Shown here: positions 1 through 7,692 of the stretch, piece by piece
Position numbering within the stretch: position 1 is the stretch's first letter
Layout of the letters: the number at the start of each line of letters is the position of its first letter
Assembly (NCBI GenBank): GCA_017744795.1
Contig: JAGIAQ010000041.1
Span: forward strand, 1-33,420
Source: Niabella sp.
GTDB taxonomy: Bacteria > Bacteroidota > Bacteroidia > Chitinophagales > Chitinophagaceae
Length of the DNA stretch: 33,420 nucleotides
Direction: 5' to 3'
Program-made: the position numbers and the translations under genes
Notes under the pieces: generated by a model
The model's database searches: none
What the model was told of the DNA's origin: nothing
The model's input: only the letters and a program-made list of their open reading frames with translations

Positions 1-671
1 GAGACAGCAGTTACTGTGCCATTATTTAGCGTTCCGAAATAAGTTGTGCTGTCTGTTTTAATTGCAAAACCATTTAAAAGAGTTTCGCCATTTATTAGTA
101 CTTGCCCTGTTGAACTGCATTTTAGAATATTTGTTAGTTCGTTGAAATTTATTGTCAAGTTTGGCAATCCAATAACTTTTCTTACGTGACAGTTTTTAAA
201 TAATGTATAGTCGTCACTTTTCTTGCTATCATTATCCCAAATGTTTTTGATACCAATAAACTCTTCTTCAATTAGTGGTAGAGAATTCAAATTTAAAAAT
301 TCTTTTTGCCTGTAATCGTCTTCAAGGATTTGAATATCAAATTCTGTTTGTCTTGTCTTAGAAACTGTTTGTGGGAATTCGTTTGAAATTGTTGATGTCG
401 TAAACCAAATGTCATTTGGATTAACTTTCTCAATTTTACGCATTTTCAGCACAAGGCTTTTTGTTTTAACAAAATCAATTGAGTTTTCAGGAATAGCTTC
501 TTCAACATTCCAATCTGTGTCTTCAATGTGCATTTTTGTGGGAGCTAAAAATGTTTCTGGCAATTGGTCTACCTTCATTTGCGAAATTCCAATTGTCTGT
601 CCATTAGAATTGTCAATGAACTGAACCTTAATCTTGTTGTCTGTTCCAAGTATTTTGTCAAATAGTCCCAT
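1..671 (-). CDS. Hypothetical protein, N-terminal part, runs off left edge
   Basis: Minus-strand frame open from an ATG at 671 down to the first base of the window, giving at least 223 residues without a stop; the C-terminus lies outside. The N-terminus begins MGLFDKILGTDNKIKVQFID. I recognise no domain. The product looks soluble and mixed in charge, with no signal peptide and no membrane segment in the visible part. Codons are dominated by AAA, ATT, TTT and ACA, and the stretch is visibly more AT-rich than the genes to its right, which hints at a different origin. It lies 86 bp downstream of the XRE regulator gene on the same strand. That this frame is coding is inferred from its long uninterrupted length and ATG start; function unknown. 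Confidence 0.7.
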   Translation of the reverse strand, partial: MGLFDKILGTDNKIKVQFIDNSNGQTIGISQMKVDQLPETFLAPTKMHIEDTDWNVEEAIPENSIDFVKTKSLVLKMRKIEKVNPNDIWFTTSTISNEFPQTVSKTRQTEFDIQILEDDYRQKEFLNLNSLPLIEEEFIGIKNIWDNDSKKSDDYTLFKNCHVRKVIGLPNLTINFNELTNILKCSSTGQVLINGETLLNGFAIKTDSTTYFGTLNNGTVTAV

Positions 672-757
672 CGTTTCTGGTATTTAGGGAGTCGCTTTAT
701 AATAGCAGGCAACTCGCCCATTGGCGCAACCTACCCGTTTTAAACGTTTGTAAATGC

Positions 758-1186
758 TTAATCCCGGCTATCTTTATTTGTAATCAACTTTTCCAACCTT
801 GCCATCATCTCATCCTTTTCCTTCATCATGCGTTCATACAGGGCAATTTTTTCTTCATGCAGTTGAACGATTTTATCGATAGGATTTATTGTACAATTAG
901 GGTTGATTGCGTTCAACGTTGACGAGTCATTACTAGTAAACGTGTTGGAGATAATATTAATAGCTTGTTCCTCATCAAAATTCTCGATAGCCGCTGCCGG
1001 TATTTTTAAAATAGCGGCTACCTGTTGCAGCAGGTGTGCATCAATGCTTTCTTTCTGCTCCAGCAGGGATACTTTTTGCTGGTTCCAGTCATCGCCCAGG
1101 TCTGCCGCCAGTGCATCCTGCTTTACACCCAGCATTTCGCGGAAGCGTTTTATGTTTCGGCCTTCGTGTATTTTGTGTGTTGGCAT
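758..1186 (-). CDS. XRE-family helix-turn-helix transcriptional regulator
   Basis: 142 residues. The N-terminal half (about residues 9-65) is a Cro/C1-type HTH: a first helix around RNIKRFREMLG, then KQDALAADLG and QQKVSLLEQ as the two HTH helices, and two further helices ending near AAAIENF. The C-terminal part (about 104-138) is rich in Glu, Lys and Met with heptad-like spacing (EEKIALYERMMKEKDEMM), so probably a coiled coil for dimerisation. This HTH plus short coiled-coil layout is common among small Bacteroidota regulators. It is divergent from the small gene at 1348 and could control the shared intergenic region; targets unknown. An exact TAnnTTTG promoter element lies about 22 bp upstream of its ATG. 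Confidence 0.85.
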   Translation of the reverse strand: MPTHKIHEGRNIKRFREMLGVKQDALAADLGDDWNQQKVSLLEQKESIDAHLLQQVAAILKIPAAAIENFDEEQAINIISNTFTSNDSSTLNAINPNCTINPIDKIVQLHEEKIALYERMMKEKDEMMARLEKLITNKDSRD

Positions 1187-1207
1187 AGCATTATTATTTT
1201 GTTATTG

Positions 1208-1215
1208 CAAATGTA
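1208..1215 (-). promoter_or_regulatory. Bacteroidota -7 promoter element for the XRE gene
   Basis: On the minus strand this reads TACATTTG, an exact match to the TAnnTTTG -7 consensus of Bacteroidota sigma factors. It implies transcription starting near 1201, with a leader of about 15 nt before the ATG at 1186. I see no clear -33 TTG at the usual distance, so the assignment rests on the -7 element and its position. Confidence 0.4.
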
Positions 1216-1347
1216 GGCTATTGGCAGAATATGTTTCTGCTGTAAAATACGGGCTTTTATTTGTACGCTACATACGGGCGATGTAGGTTACAGCACCAGC
1301 ACAGCCTTGCTTTGTATTTTAAATACCCCACCGCAAACCTTAAAAAC

Positions 1348-1581
1348 ATGAATGCAAAAACACAACTAATGCTAAAAGCGTGGCTGAAAAAACGCCCGGC
1401 TATTTATATAAATGCGCAACTACGCATTATGCTATCCAGCTATATAGACCGCTGCCCCGGCGATACTGTAAACAGCAGCCTGGTAAAGGATATTTTGGCT
1501 GTGGGCGAGCTAATAGATGTGTTAGAAAACTATGTTAAAAAGAGGCACTCCACAAAGCTTAAAGCTTCAAAAAGCAAATAA
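1348..1581 (+). CDS. Small basic hypothetical protein
   Basis: 77 residues from the ATG at 1348, preceded by the AT-rich leader CTTAAAAAC. An in-frame upstream ATG at 1261 would add 29 residues (rich in His, Tyr and Arg) with no protein-like character, so the internal start is preferred. The protein is basic and predicted helical: MNAKTQLMLKAWLKKRPAIY at the start, a central QLRIMLSSYIDRCPGDTVNSS region and a Lys/Ser-rich tail. No known domain is recognised and there is no membrane segment. It is divergent from the XRE regulator with about 160 bp between the two starts, so co-regulation is possible but only inferred. A near-palindrome GTATTTTAAATAC lies about 25 bp upstream of the start. Confidence 0.5.
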   Translation: MNAKTQLMLKAWLKKRPAIYINAQLRIMLSSYIDRCPGDTVNSSLVKDILAVGELIDVLENYVKKRHSTKLKASKSK

Positions 1582-2202
1582 ATAACAGTACATTCGTTAC
1601 ATAACTTCAGCCTTTGTTGGTGTTGCGCGCAGGCCATAGTGCGTAGGAGAAACACCAACAAACCGGCCGCTGGTGTTTCTGCTGGGGCCCGGCACCACAC
1701 TCAACACCAGCAGTGACGCCAAACGAACCGCAGGTGTTTTCCCCACGCGTTACAACTGCGCTCAACATCTAAGCGGAATATAAAAGGTCGCCCGGCAAAC
1801 GGGCTTCGGACCCTACCCGTCACATTCGGTACTACCGATATTCAGCCCCCATAAGGGCCTGCTATTGGTAGCAAAACAATGTTCCCAATTGAATGAGCCG
1901 CGTGGCGGCGACCTATTGGTAAATCAGCGCCAAACCTCATTCATAAAATGCAGAGCAAAAGCTGCCATATGTTCTGCAGCACAAGTGAGTGACACAACGA
2001 AGCTGATAGCAGTACCCCTGCTGACCAAATAATAACTCAATTCAGCCTTTAAACCGGCCGCTGGTGTTTCTGCCAAGCCCCGGCACTACACTCAACACCA
2101 GCAGCAGAGCCAAACGGACCGCCGGTGTTTTAACCGCCCACTGTTGCTACGCTCAACACCGGCAGCGGCGTTACCCATTCACTATTCATCTTTCACTACT
2201 GC
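1582..2202. repeat. Non-coding block with repeated hairpins and a duplicated 108-bp unit
   Basis: About 620 bp with no credible gene. A unit starting AACCGGCCGCTGGTGTTTCT occurs at 1661-1768 and again at 2052-2160 in the same orientation. Each copy contains the arms GCTGGTGTT and AACACCAGC (1669-1677 with 1703-1711; 2059-2067 with 2095-2103), and copy 2 adds CCGGTGTT with AACACCGG (2122-2129 with 2155-2162). Just before copy 1 there is a perfect 12-bp inverted repeat, TTTGTTGGTGTT at 1613-1624 and AACACCAACAAA at 1651-1662. The stretch between the copies holds smaller dyads such as CGGTACTACCG and one member (1979-2024) of the dispersed 40-bp repeat family. Function unknown. Confidence 0.75.
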
Positions 2203-4578
2203 CTAATTCCTCACCGGCTTCCCGGTTTTGATCACGCTTTGCAAACGCTCCAGGGTTTTGCGCTCCCCGCATAATGAAAGAAAATTCTGGCGTTCCAGGT
2301 CTAATAAGTATTGTTCGGATACCAATGTTGCCTCACTCAAGTCGCCGCCGCACATAACATAAGCCAGTTTTTTTGCTACCAGCGCATCATGATCCGTTGC
2401 ATAATTTCCTTTTTGCATACCGTTAATACCAGCTAACAGTGCACCCAATGCGCTGCGGCCAAGAACTTTAATATCTGTTCTTGGAACCGGTGCCACATAG
2501 CCATTATCATACAGGTCAATAATGCTGCGTTTCGCTTCCGCCACGCGATGATCGGGGTTCATCACTACCTCATCCACTCCTTTTCTATAGTAGCCCAGTT
2601 CAAAAGCTTCAAACGCAGATGTGGCTACCTTGGCTGTTGCCACCGTAAGGAAACGGTTTTGCAGAGGAATATTTTCAGGCTCGCCGTGTTGCACATCATC
2701 CGCTGCCCGCAATGCAAATTCCTTGGTGCCGCCGCCTCCGGGGATCAACCCAACTCCCAATTCCACCAATCCCGTATAGGTTTCAGCAGCTGCAAAAACT
2801 TTGTCTGCGTGCATGCTCAGTTCACAGCCGCCGCCCAAGGCCAGTCCGTGCGGTGCCACCACAACCGGAACGGACGCATACCGTGCGCGCATAGTCGTGT
2901 TTTGGAACAGGCGCACCGCCATATCCAGTTCATCATATTCCTGCTCTATGGCCAGCATAAAGATCATACCTACATTAGCACCTGCCGAAAAATTAGCTCC
3001 TTCATTAGCGATCACCAGCCCTTTAAATCCTTTTTCCGCCTTTTCAATAGCCGTTTGTATGCCACCCAATACATCGCCGCCAATAGTTCCCATTTTGGTG
3101 TTCCATTGCAGGCCCAATACTTCGTCACCTATATCATATAGTTTGCAGCTATTGTTCTTCCATACAATCTTGTCGGAATAATTACTTAAAATAATAAATG
3201 CATCACTTCCCGGCAACAGTTTATAGGTTTTACTTGCCGGATCATAAGCTTTCTTTTTACCGTTCTCTGTAATATAAAATGTTTTATTTCCGGCCGCCAG
3301 CATTTCATCTACCCAGGGGGCAACGGAGTGCCCTGCTGCTTTCATGGCTTCCGCTGTTTTAGCTACACCTACGGCATCCCAGCTTTCAAAAGCACCGATC
3401 TCCCAACCAAAGCCCGCTTTCATGGCATCATCAATACGATAGAGCTCATCGCTGATCTCCGGAATGCGATGACTTACATAAGAAAATAATCCATAATGAA
3501 ATTGCCGGTAAAAGTCGCCCGCTTTATCGGTACCGGCTAGTAACATCTTTAACTTCGAAGGCAGGTCTTCAATTAGTTTGGCGGCTTCCAGGCTGCCGAA
3601 TTTCGACTTGACTCTTGCGCCATATTCAAAGGTCTTTAAATTGAGCGTTAAGATCTCCGAAGCACCTTTATCCGTTTTTACCTTTTTGAAAAAGCCCTGT
3701 CCCGTTTTATCACCCAGCCATTTATTTTCGACCATTTTTTCCAGCCAGGCCGGAATAACAAATAATGCACGGGCCTCATCCTGCGGACAATTGTCATGCA
3801 CGCCATTTGCTACTTTAACCAATGTATCGATCCCCACGACGTCGGCTGTACGGAACGTTGCTGATTTCGGACGCCCGATCATGGGGCCGGTCAGCGCTTC
3901 AATTTCGTCAATGGTTAAACCCAGTTTATCCATTAATGAAAATATGGACATAATGCTGAAGACCCCCACACGGTTGGCAATAAAGGCCGGTGTATCCTTG
4001 CAGAGAACAGTTGTTTTACCAAGGATGCGCTCGCCAAACTGCAATAAGAAGTCGATCACTGAAACGTCGGTATCTGGTGTGGGAATAATTTCCAGCAGGC
4101 GCAAATAGCGGGGCGGATTAAAAAAATGCGTACCGCAAAAATGCTTTTTAAAATCGTCAGACCTTCCTTCGGTCATCAGGTGAATGGGAATACCCGAAGT
4201 GTTAGACGTGATCAGGCTTCCCGGGCGACGGTACTGCTCTACCTTTTCAAATAATTGCTGCTTAATGTCCAGCCGCTCCACCACCACTTCAATGACCCAG
4301 TCGCAGGAGGCAATATCTTTCAAGTCATCATCAAAGTTACCTGTGGTAATCTTTTTCACCACTTCTTTCGTAAACACCGGCGAGGGGTTGCTTTTGATAG
4401 CGGCAGCAAGCGCGTCTTTCACGATCTTATTTTTATCAATCGCTTTTCCGCCAGCCTCCTGGGGCGTTGCAATATCCAGCAATAATACCGGGATCCCGGC
4501 TCCCGCAAAATGACAGGCAATACGGCTGCCCATTACCCCGCTTCCCAAAACAGCTACCTTCTTTATCGTTCTTTTCAT
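2203..4578 (-). CDS. fadN: FadN-type 3-hydroxyacyl-CoA dehydrogenase / enoyl-CoA hydratase
   Basis: 791 residues from the ATG at 4578; a TTG three codons upstream is less likely. Bifunctional beta-oxidation enzyme: it hydrates trans-2-enoyl-CoA and oxidises the L-3-hydroxyacyl-CoA with NAD, in the cytoplasm. The N-terminal Rossmann fold has GSGVMG at 12-17. The dehydrogenase signature HFFNPP starts at 151, with the catalytic pair His151 and Glu163 at the spacing usual for the family. C-terminal dehydrogenase domains follow to about 420. The crotonase domain is at about 495-690, with SAGANVG (531-537), GGGCEL (catalytic Glu586) and VELGVGLIPGGGG (catalytic Glu606). The order dehydrogenase-then-hydratase and the length match Bacillus FadN, not E. 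coli FadB, which has the reverse order. No thiolase or acyl-CoA dehydrogenase gene adjoins it here. Confidence 0.93.
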   Translation of the reverse strand: MKRTIKKVAVLGSGVMGSRIACHFAGAGIPVLLLDIATPQEAGGKAIDKNKIVKDALAAAIKSNPSPVFTKEVVKKITTGNFDDDLKDIASCDWVIEVVVERLDIKQQLFEKVEQYRRPGSLITSNTSGIPIHLMTEGRSDDFKKHFCGTHFFNPPRYLRLLEIIPTPDTDVSVIDFLLQFGERILGKTTVLCKDTPAFIANRVGVFSIMSIFSLMDKLGLTIDEIEALTGPMIGRPKSATFRTADVVGIDTLVKVANGVHDNCPQDEARALFVIPAWLEKMVENKWLGDKTGQGFFKKVKTDKGASEILTLNLKTFEYGARVKSKFGSLEAAKLIEDLPSKLKMLLAGTDKAGDFYRQFHYGLFSYVSHRIPEISDELYRIDDAMKAGFGWEIGAFESWDAVGVAKTAEAMKAAGHSVAPWVDEMLAAGNKTFYITENGKKKAYDPASKTYKLLPGSDAFIILSNYSDKIVWKNNSCKLYDIGDEVLGLQWNTKMGTIGGDVLGGIQTAIEKAEKGFKGLVIANEGANFSAGANVGMIFMLAIEQEYDELDMAVRLFQNTTMRARYASVPVVVAPHGLALGGGCELSMHADKVFAAAETYTGLVELGVGLIPGGGGTKEFALRAADDVQHGEPENIPLQNRFLTVATAKVATSAFEAFELGYYRKGVDEVVMNPDHRVAEAKRSIIDLYDNGYVAPVPRTDIKVLGRSALGALLAGINGMQKGNYATDHDALVAKKLAYVMCGGDLSEATLVSEQYLLDLERQNFLSLCGERKTLERLQSVIKTGKPVRN

Positions 4579-4686
4579 GCAATACAATTTGAAAATAGTT
4601 AGTTAAACAACCATCTATGTGAAGTTAAGCATAAAAAAGACCATTCCCGTTCGCGGTGAAAAAATGCGGCTTCGCCGATTTTATTT

Positions 4687-4716
4687 CTTGCGCACAATCA
4701 ATTAATAATACATTTG
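4687..4716 (+). promoter_or_regulatory. Bacteroidota-type promoter for the ABC exporter genes
   Basis: TCTTG at 4686-4690 (-33 type TTG) is followed after 18 bp by TACATTTG at 4709-4716, an exact TAnnTTTG -7 element. The predicted start is near 4722, leaving about 20 nt before the ATG at 4742. Both elements and the spacing fit the Bacteroidota housekeeping consensus. Confidence 0.5.
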
Positions 4717-4741
4717 GATATGTAAAAACCTTGGATACTTT

Positions 4742-5656
4742 ATGAGTATATTAACCACCAGCGCGCTCTCCAAAAGATACAAAACGGTTCAGGCATTGAA
4801 CCAGGTCAATATCGCCATTCCACAAGGGGCTGTATACGGCATTCTGGGGCCCAACGGCAGCGGGAAAACCACACTGCTGGGCATTGTAATGGATGTACTC
4901 AAGGCCACGTCAGGGGCCTACTTGTGGAACGGACAGCCGGGCAGCGACACCCAGCGCAAACGCATTGGGACCTTATTGGAAACGCCCAATTTCTATCCTT
5001 ACCTCAGTGCGGAACGCAATCTGGAGATTGCCGCAGCGATCAAGGGCTACAGCAAGGCTGATATTCCGCGCGTTTTAAAGATCGTGAATCTTTTTGAGCG
5101 AAAGGACTCGGCCTTCAGCACTTATTCGCTTGGAATGAAACAACGCCTGGCCATAGCCGCGGCGCTATTGGGCGACCCTGAAGTGCTGGTATTTGATGAA
5201 CCAACGAACGGGCTGGATCCCGCGGGGATCGCTGAGATCCGCCAATTGATTGTAACCCTGCATGCTTCGGGTAAAACCATCATCATGGCCAGCCATATCC
5301 TGGATGAAGTAGAAAAAGTTTGCACGCATGTTACCATTATTCAAAAGGGAACTATTAAAGCCAGCGGTACGGTTACCGAAGTGTTGCACGCAGGGGAACA
5401 GCAAAACGAAACCCTGATTGAAATTGCTGCAGGCGACCTGCTCCAATTACAATCCGCCGTACAGGAGTTGCCCGGATTAAAAACGGCGGCACTAAAACAG
5501 GATTTTCTTTTATTGCATTGCTCCGCAACAGTAACTCCTGAAAGTATTAATAAATTCTTTTTTGAAAAGGGGATCATCCTCAGCTACCTGTCTGTCAAAA
5601 AGAAAAGCCTGGAAACCCGCTTTTTGGAAATCACCGGCACTACAAGCGATCGCTAA
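4742..5656 (+). CDS. ABC transporter ATP-binding protein (BcrA/LanF-like)
   Basis: 304 residues. Walker A is GPNGSGKT at 36-43, the ABC signature is the degenerate YSLGMKQRL at 128-136, Walker B with D-loop is LVFDEPTNGLDP at 149-160, and the switch His is in MASH at 185. The Q-loop region reads LLETPNFYPYLSAERNL, as in the bacitracin/lantibiotic exporter ATPases (BcrA, LanF), where the loop carries Glu instead of Gln. The extra C-terminal 90 residues are the variable regulatory domain found in this subfamily. It powers the membrane protein encoded 16 bp downstream. Likely roles are export of a peptide or lipid-like compound or self-protection against an antimicrobial; the substrate cannot be read from sequence. 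Confidence 0.92.
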   Translation: MSILTTSALSKRYKTVQALNQVNIAIPQGAVYGILGPNGSGKTTLLGIVMDVLKATSGAYLWNGQPGSDTQRKRIGTLLETPNFYPYLSAERNLEIAAAIKGYSKADIPRVLKIVNLFERKDSAFSTYSLGMKQRLAIAAALLGDPEVLVFDEPTNGLDPAGIAEIRQLIVTLHASGKTIIMASHILDEVEKVCTHVTIIQKGTIKASGTVTEVLHAGEQQNETLIEIAAGDLLQLQSAVQELPGLKTAALKQDFLLLHCSATVTPESINKFFFEKGIILSYLSVKKKSLETRFLEITGTTSDR

Positions 5657-5672
5657 CAATAATACAACAACT

Positions 5673-6482
5673 ATGTTACAGCTTTTTAAAATAGAATGGC
5701 TTAAGATCAAAAGCTATCGCACCTTTTGGGTGCTGTTCAGTTCGTTTTTTATTTTTCTTCCATCGATGTTCCTGTTAGCGGGCGACCGGTTTATGCACCA
5801 GTTCCAGGGCAAAACCATGGAAGCTGAGGCCATTAAACGCTTTATGAATTCGCCGTTTGTCTTTCCTAATGTATGGAGAGGAGCCGCCTGGTTTGGCGGA
5901 TTGTTCTTCATTATCATCGGCATGCTATTCATTATGTTGATCACTAATGAAGTGCAGTACCGGACCCACCGGCAGAATATTATCGATGGCTGGAGCCGGA
6001 TGAACTTTATTGCAGCCAAAGCCTCGCTCCTGCTGTTTTTCGTAATAACCACCACCGCAATGGTATTCCTTACCGGGTTGGTGTGCGGTTTTTTGTATAC
6101 CCCTGATCTGGGAGCCGTCAGCATTTTTGAAAATTTTTATTATGTGGGGTACTATGCGCTGATGGCGACCATGTATCTTATCGTTGCTTTTCTTATTGCC
6201 ATCCTCATCCGGAGAACGGGTCTTGCTGTTATCATCTATTTCGCTTACATTTTCATTATCGATAACCTGCTTTGGCTGGCGCTTACTTTCCGTAAAGGGC
6301 AGGCGGGTTATTTCCTGCCCCTGGAAAGTTCGGACTCCTTAATACCTAATCCGTTCAAGCCCGCACTACTGGAAACGCGCACGGTTTCTGACGGGTGGCT
6401 TATGCTCACCGCCCTGTGCTACGGAGCAGTAATGATTTACATTATCATCCGATATTATAAAAACGCTGACCTTAAGAGTTAA
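5673..6482 (+). CDS. ABC-2-type transporter permease
   Basis: 269 residues from the ATG at 5673. An in-frame ATG at 5562 lies inside the ATPase gene and would add 37 polar residues, so it is rejected. The start MLQLFKIEWLKIKSYRTFWV is typical of ABC-2 and BcrB-like permeases: a short amphipathic N-terminus, then a first membrane helix. About six hydrophobic segments are visible, around residues 20-37, 75-95, 120-145, 160-185, 190-215 and 240-260. It follows the ATPase gene by 16 bp, so the two form one transcription unit and one exporter. A palindromic region downstream probably ends the transcript. The substrate is unknown. Confidence 0.88.
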   Translation: MLQLFKIEWLKIKSYRTFWVLFSSFFIFLPSMFLLAGDRFMHQFQGKTMEAEAIKRFMNSPFVFPNVWRGAAWFGGLFFIIIGMLFIMLITNEVQYRTHRQNIIDGWSRMNFIAAKASLLLFFVITTTAMVFLTGLVCGFLYTPDLGAVSIFENFYYVGYYALMATMYLIVAFLIAILIRRTGLAVIIYFAYIFIIDNLLWLALTFRKGQAGYFLPLESSDSLIPNPFKPALLETRTVSDGWLMLTALCYGAVMIYIIIRYYKNADLKS

Positions 6483-6518
6483 CGCCAGTTCGATAAAATC
6501 AAGAAATAAAACCAAATA

Positions 6519-6665
6519 GGCACATAGGCTAAACTATTTATTTTCAAAATATTATAGTGAAACAAAGGGATTGAAGCTTCGCTTCAATCTATACAATGTA
6601 AGCTTCCGGTACCCCTTTGATTCTATGCATCTATGTGCCCGCCCGGATGAAATCCGTTCGGACGG
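6519..6665. terminator. Palindromic intergenic unit between convergent genes
   Basis: This lies between the stops of the ABC permease (plus) and the histone-like gene (minus). The outer arms GGCACATAG (6519-6527) and CTATGTGCC (6631-6639) are perfect complements. Inside are a hairpin ATTGAAGC-TTC-GCTTCAAT near 6570-6588 and the loosely paired CAAAGGG/CCCCTTTG. A second GC-rich hairpin follows at about 6638-6668 with arms CCCGCCCG and CGGACGGG. It could terminate transcription from both sides; it may also be a copy of a dispersed palindromic element. Confidence 0.5.
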
Positions 6666-6720
6666 GGTTAAAGATTAATATTCAGTTGCTTGTTTATCGA
6701 ATTCGCGTTAAGAGCTGACC

Positions 6721-7530
6721 TTATTTTTTACGGGCGCCGCCACGTGGTTTTTTAGGTGAAGGAATGGCGGTGCTCTTTCCTTCTGCAGTGCCCGTATGCC
6801 CATGAAAAGGATCATGCGGCGGTTCCTTAAATTCATCTGGCACCGGATCATTTTTCTCCTCGGGAAGCTCAATGCGGCCTTCTATAATGGTAATCTCACT
6901 AAGTCCATCCACTACAATATTTTCGTCGGCATTCATAAAATCCGCGACCACATCTTCATCAATAATGGCAACTTCCGACAATTCCGATGGCTCCATTACC
7001 GGCGCAGCAATAATGGGTTCCTCCAACGGCGGCATTGATTTTTTTGATGGAGCCTTCTTTTTCTTCGCCGCTATTTTTTTTACAGGAGCTTTCTTTACTA
7101 TTGCCTTCTTCGCGGCTGTTTTAGGGGCTGCTTTGCCCGCGGCTGCCTTCTTTTTCGGTGCTGCTTTTTTAGTCGGTGTTGCTTTCGCAGTTGCCGTTTT
7201 TTTAACCGAAGCCTTCTTTGCTGCAGTCTTTTTTGCAGGAGCTGCTTTTGCAGCCGGCTTGGGCGCTGCTTTCTTTGGAGGAGCTATTTTGGTTTCAGCT
7301 TTTCGCTCAACTTTGGGTTGCTTCTCTTTTTTTATTTTAGACTGTGCGGCTTTTTTTACTTTGTCCTTTTTCTTGTCAGCAGCCTTTTTCTTGCCTCCTT
7401 TAAGAATCAGTTTCCGGGTTTTTTTCAGCTCGCTTTTTTTTGCCTTCTTTTTCGATCTTTCTTTTTTGCCTGCGCCCTTTTTAGCAAGCAATTTTTCCTT
7501 TTTTGATGCCGATTTTTTTTGCTTAGCCAT
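6721..7530 (-). CDS. Histone H1-like Lys/Ala-rich protein with an acidic segment
   Basis: 269 residues in three compositionally distinct parts. Residues 1 to about 165 are extremely basic and low in complexity, first Lys-rich (KKERSKKKAKKSELKK), then Ala/Lys/Pro repeats of the form KKAAPK and AAKK, like eukaryotic H1 tails and bacterial H1-like proteins (AlgP, Hc, BpH types). About 166-235 is acidic and more ordered (EEPIIAAPVMEPSELSEVAI, then DEDVVADFMNADENIVVD). The last 35 residues are Pro/His-containing and end in a basic tail (KKPRGGARKK). It is probably a nucleoid-associated, DNA-binding protein; the acidic part might mediate protein contacts or mask the tail. No folded DNA-binding domain is seen. 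It is downstream of tonB but separated from it by a strong terminator, so it needs its own promoter. Family assignment rests on composition only. Confidence 0.75.
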   Translation of the reverse strand: MAKQKKSASKKEKLLAKKGAGKKERSKKKAKKSELKKTRKLILKGGKKKAADKKKDKVKKAAQSKIKKEKQPKVERKAETKIAPPKKAAPKPAAKAAPAKKTAAKKASVKKTATAKATPTKKAAPKKKAAAGKAAPKTAAKKAIVKKAPVKKIAAKKKKAPSKKSMPPLEEPIIAAPVMEPSELSEVAIIDEDVVADFMNADENIVVDGLSEITIIEGRIELPEEKNDPVPDEFKEPPHDPFHGHTGTAEGKSTAIPSPKKPRGGARKK

Positions 7531-7640
7531 CTTTGCAGATTTTAAAATGATTAATAATATCGATCAGATAATAACTTCATTTCATATAAAACACTACTAA
7601 TTCCGATAAACTACAGCTTCAACAACCCACCTAAAACTAA

Positions 7641-7671
7641 AAAAAGATCTCCATTAAATGAAGATCTTTTT
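7641..7671 (-). terminator. Rho-independent terminator of the exb-tonB operon
   Basis: Perfect 10-bp arms AAAAAGATCT (7641-7650) and AGATCTTTTT (7662-7671) with an 11-nt loop, starting 22 bp beyond the tonB stop. Read on the minus strand the 3' arm ends in a run of T. The A/T flanks on both sides would let it work in either direction. Confidence 0.7.
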
Positions 7672-7692
7672 AAATTTTAAACTTTTGGAAAA

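Noticed and set aside
708-746. Dyads CGCC/GGCG and CGTTTTAAACG upstream of the left-edge gene
   Set aside because: The stems are only 4-5 bp and no recombination gene is near, so an attC-like or operator call is not supported.
1613-2162. Possible CRISPR array or integron attC sites
   Set aside because: Repeats are long, only two copies, unequally spaced and internally palindromic, with no cas genes, integrase or regular spacers.
2548-4108. Several plus-strand frames of 100-200 codons
   Set aside because: They lie entirely opposite the well-supported FadN-type gene and lack protein-like motifs.
6872-7600. Long plus-strand frame rich in Phe and Ala
   Set aside because: It is the exact antisense of the Lys/Ala-rich histone-like gene; AAG/AAA and GCN codons read backwards give Phe and Ala-type residues.
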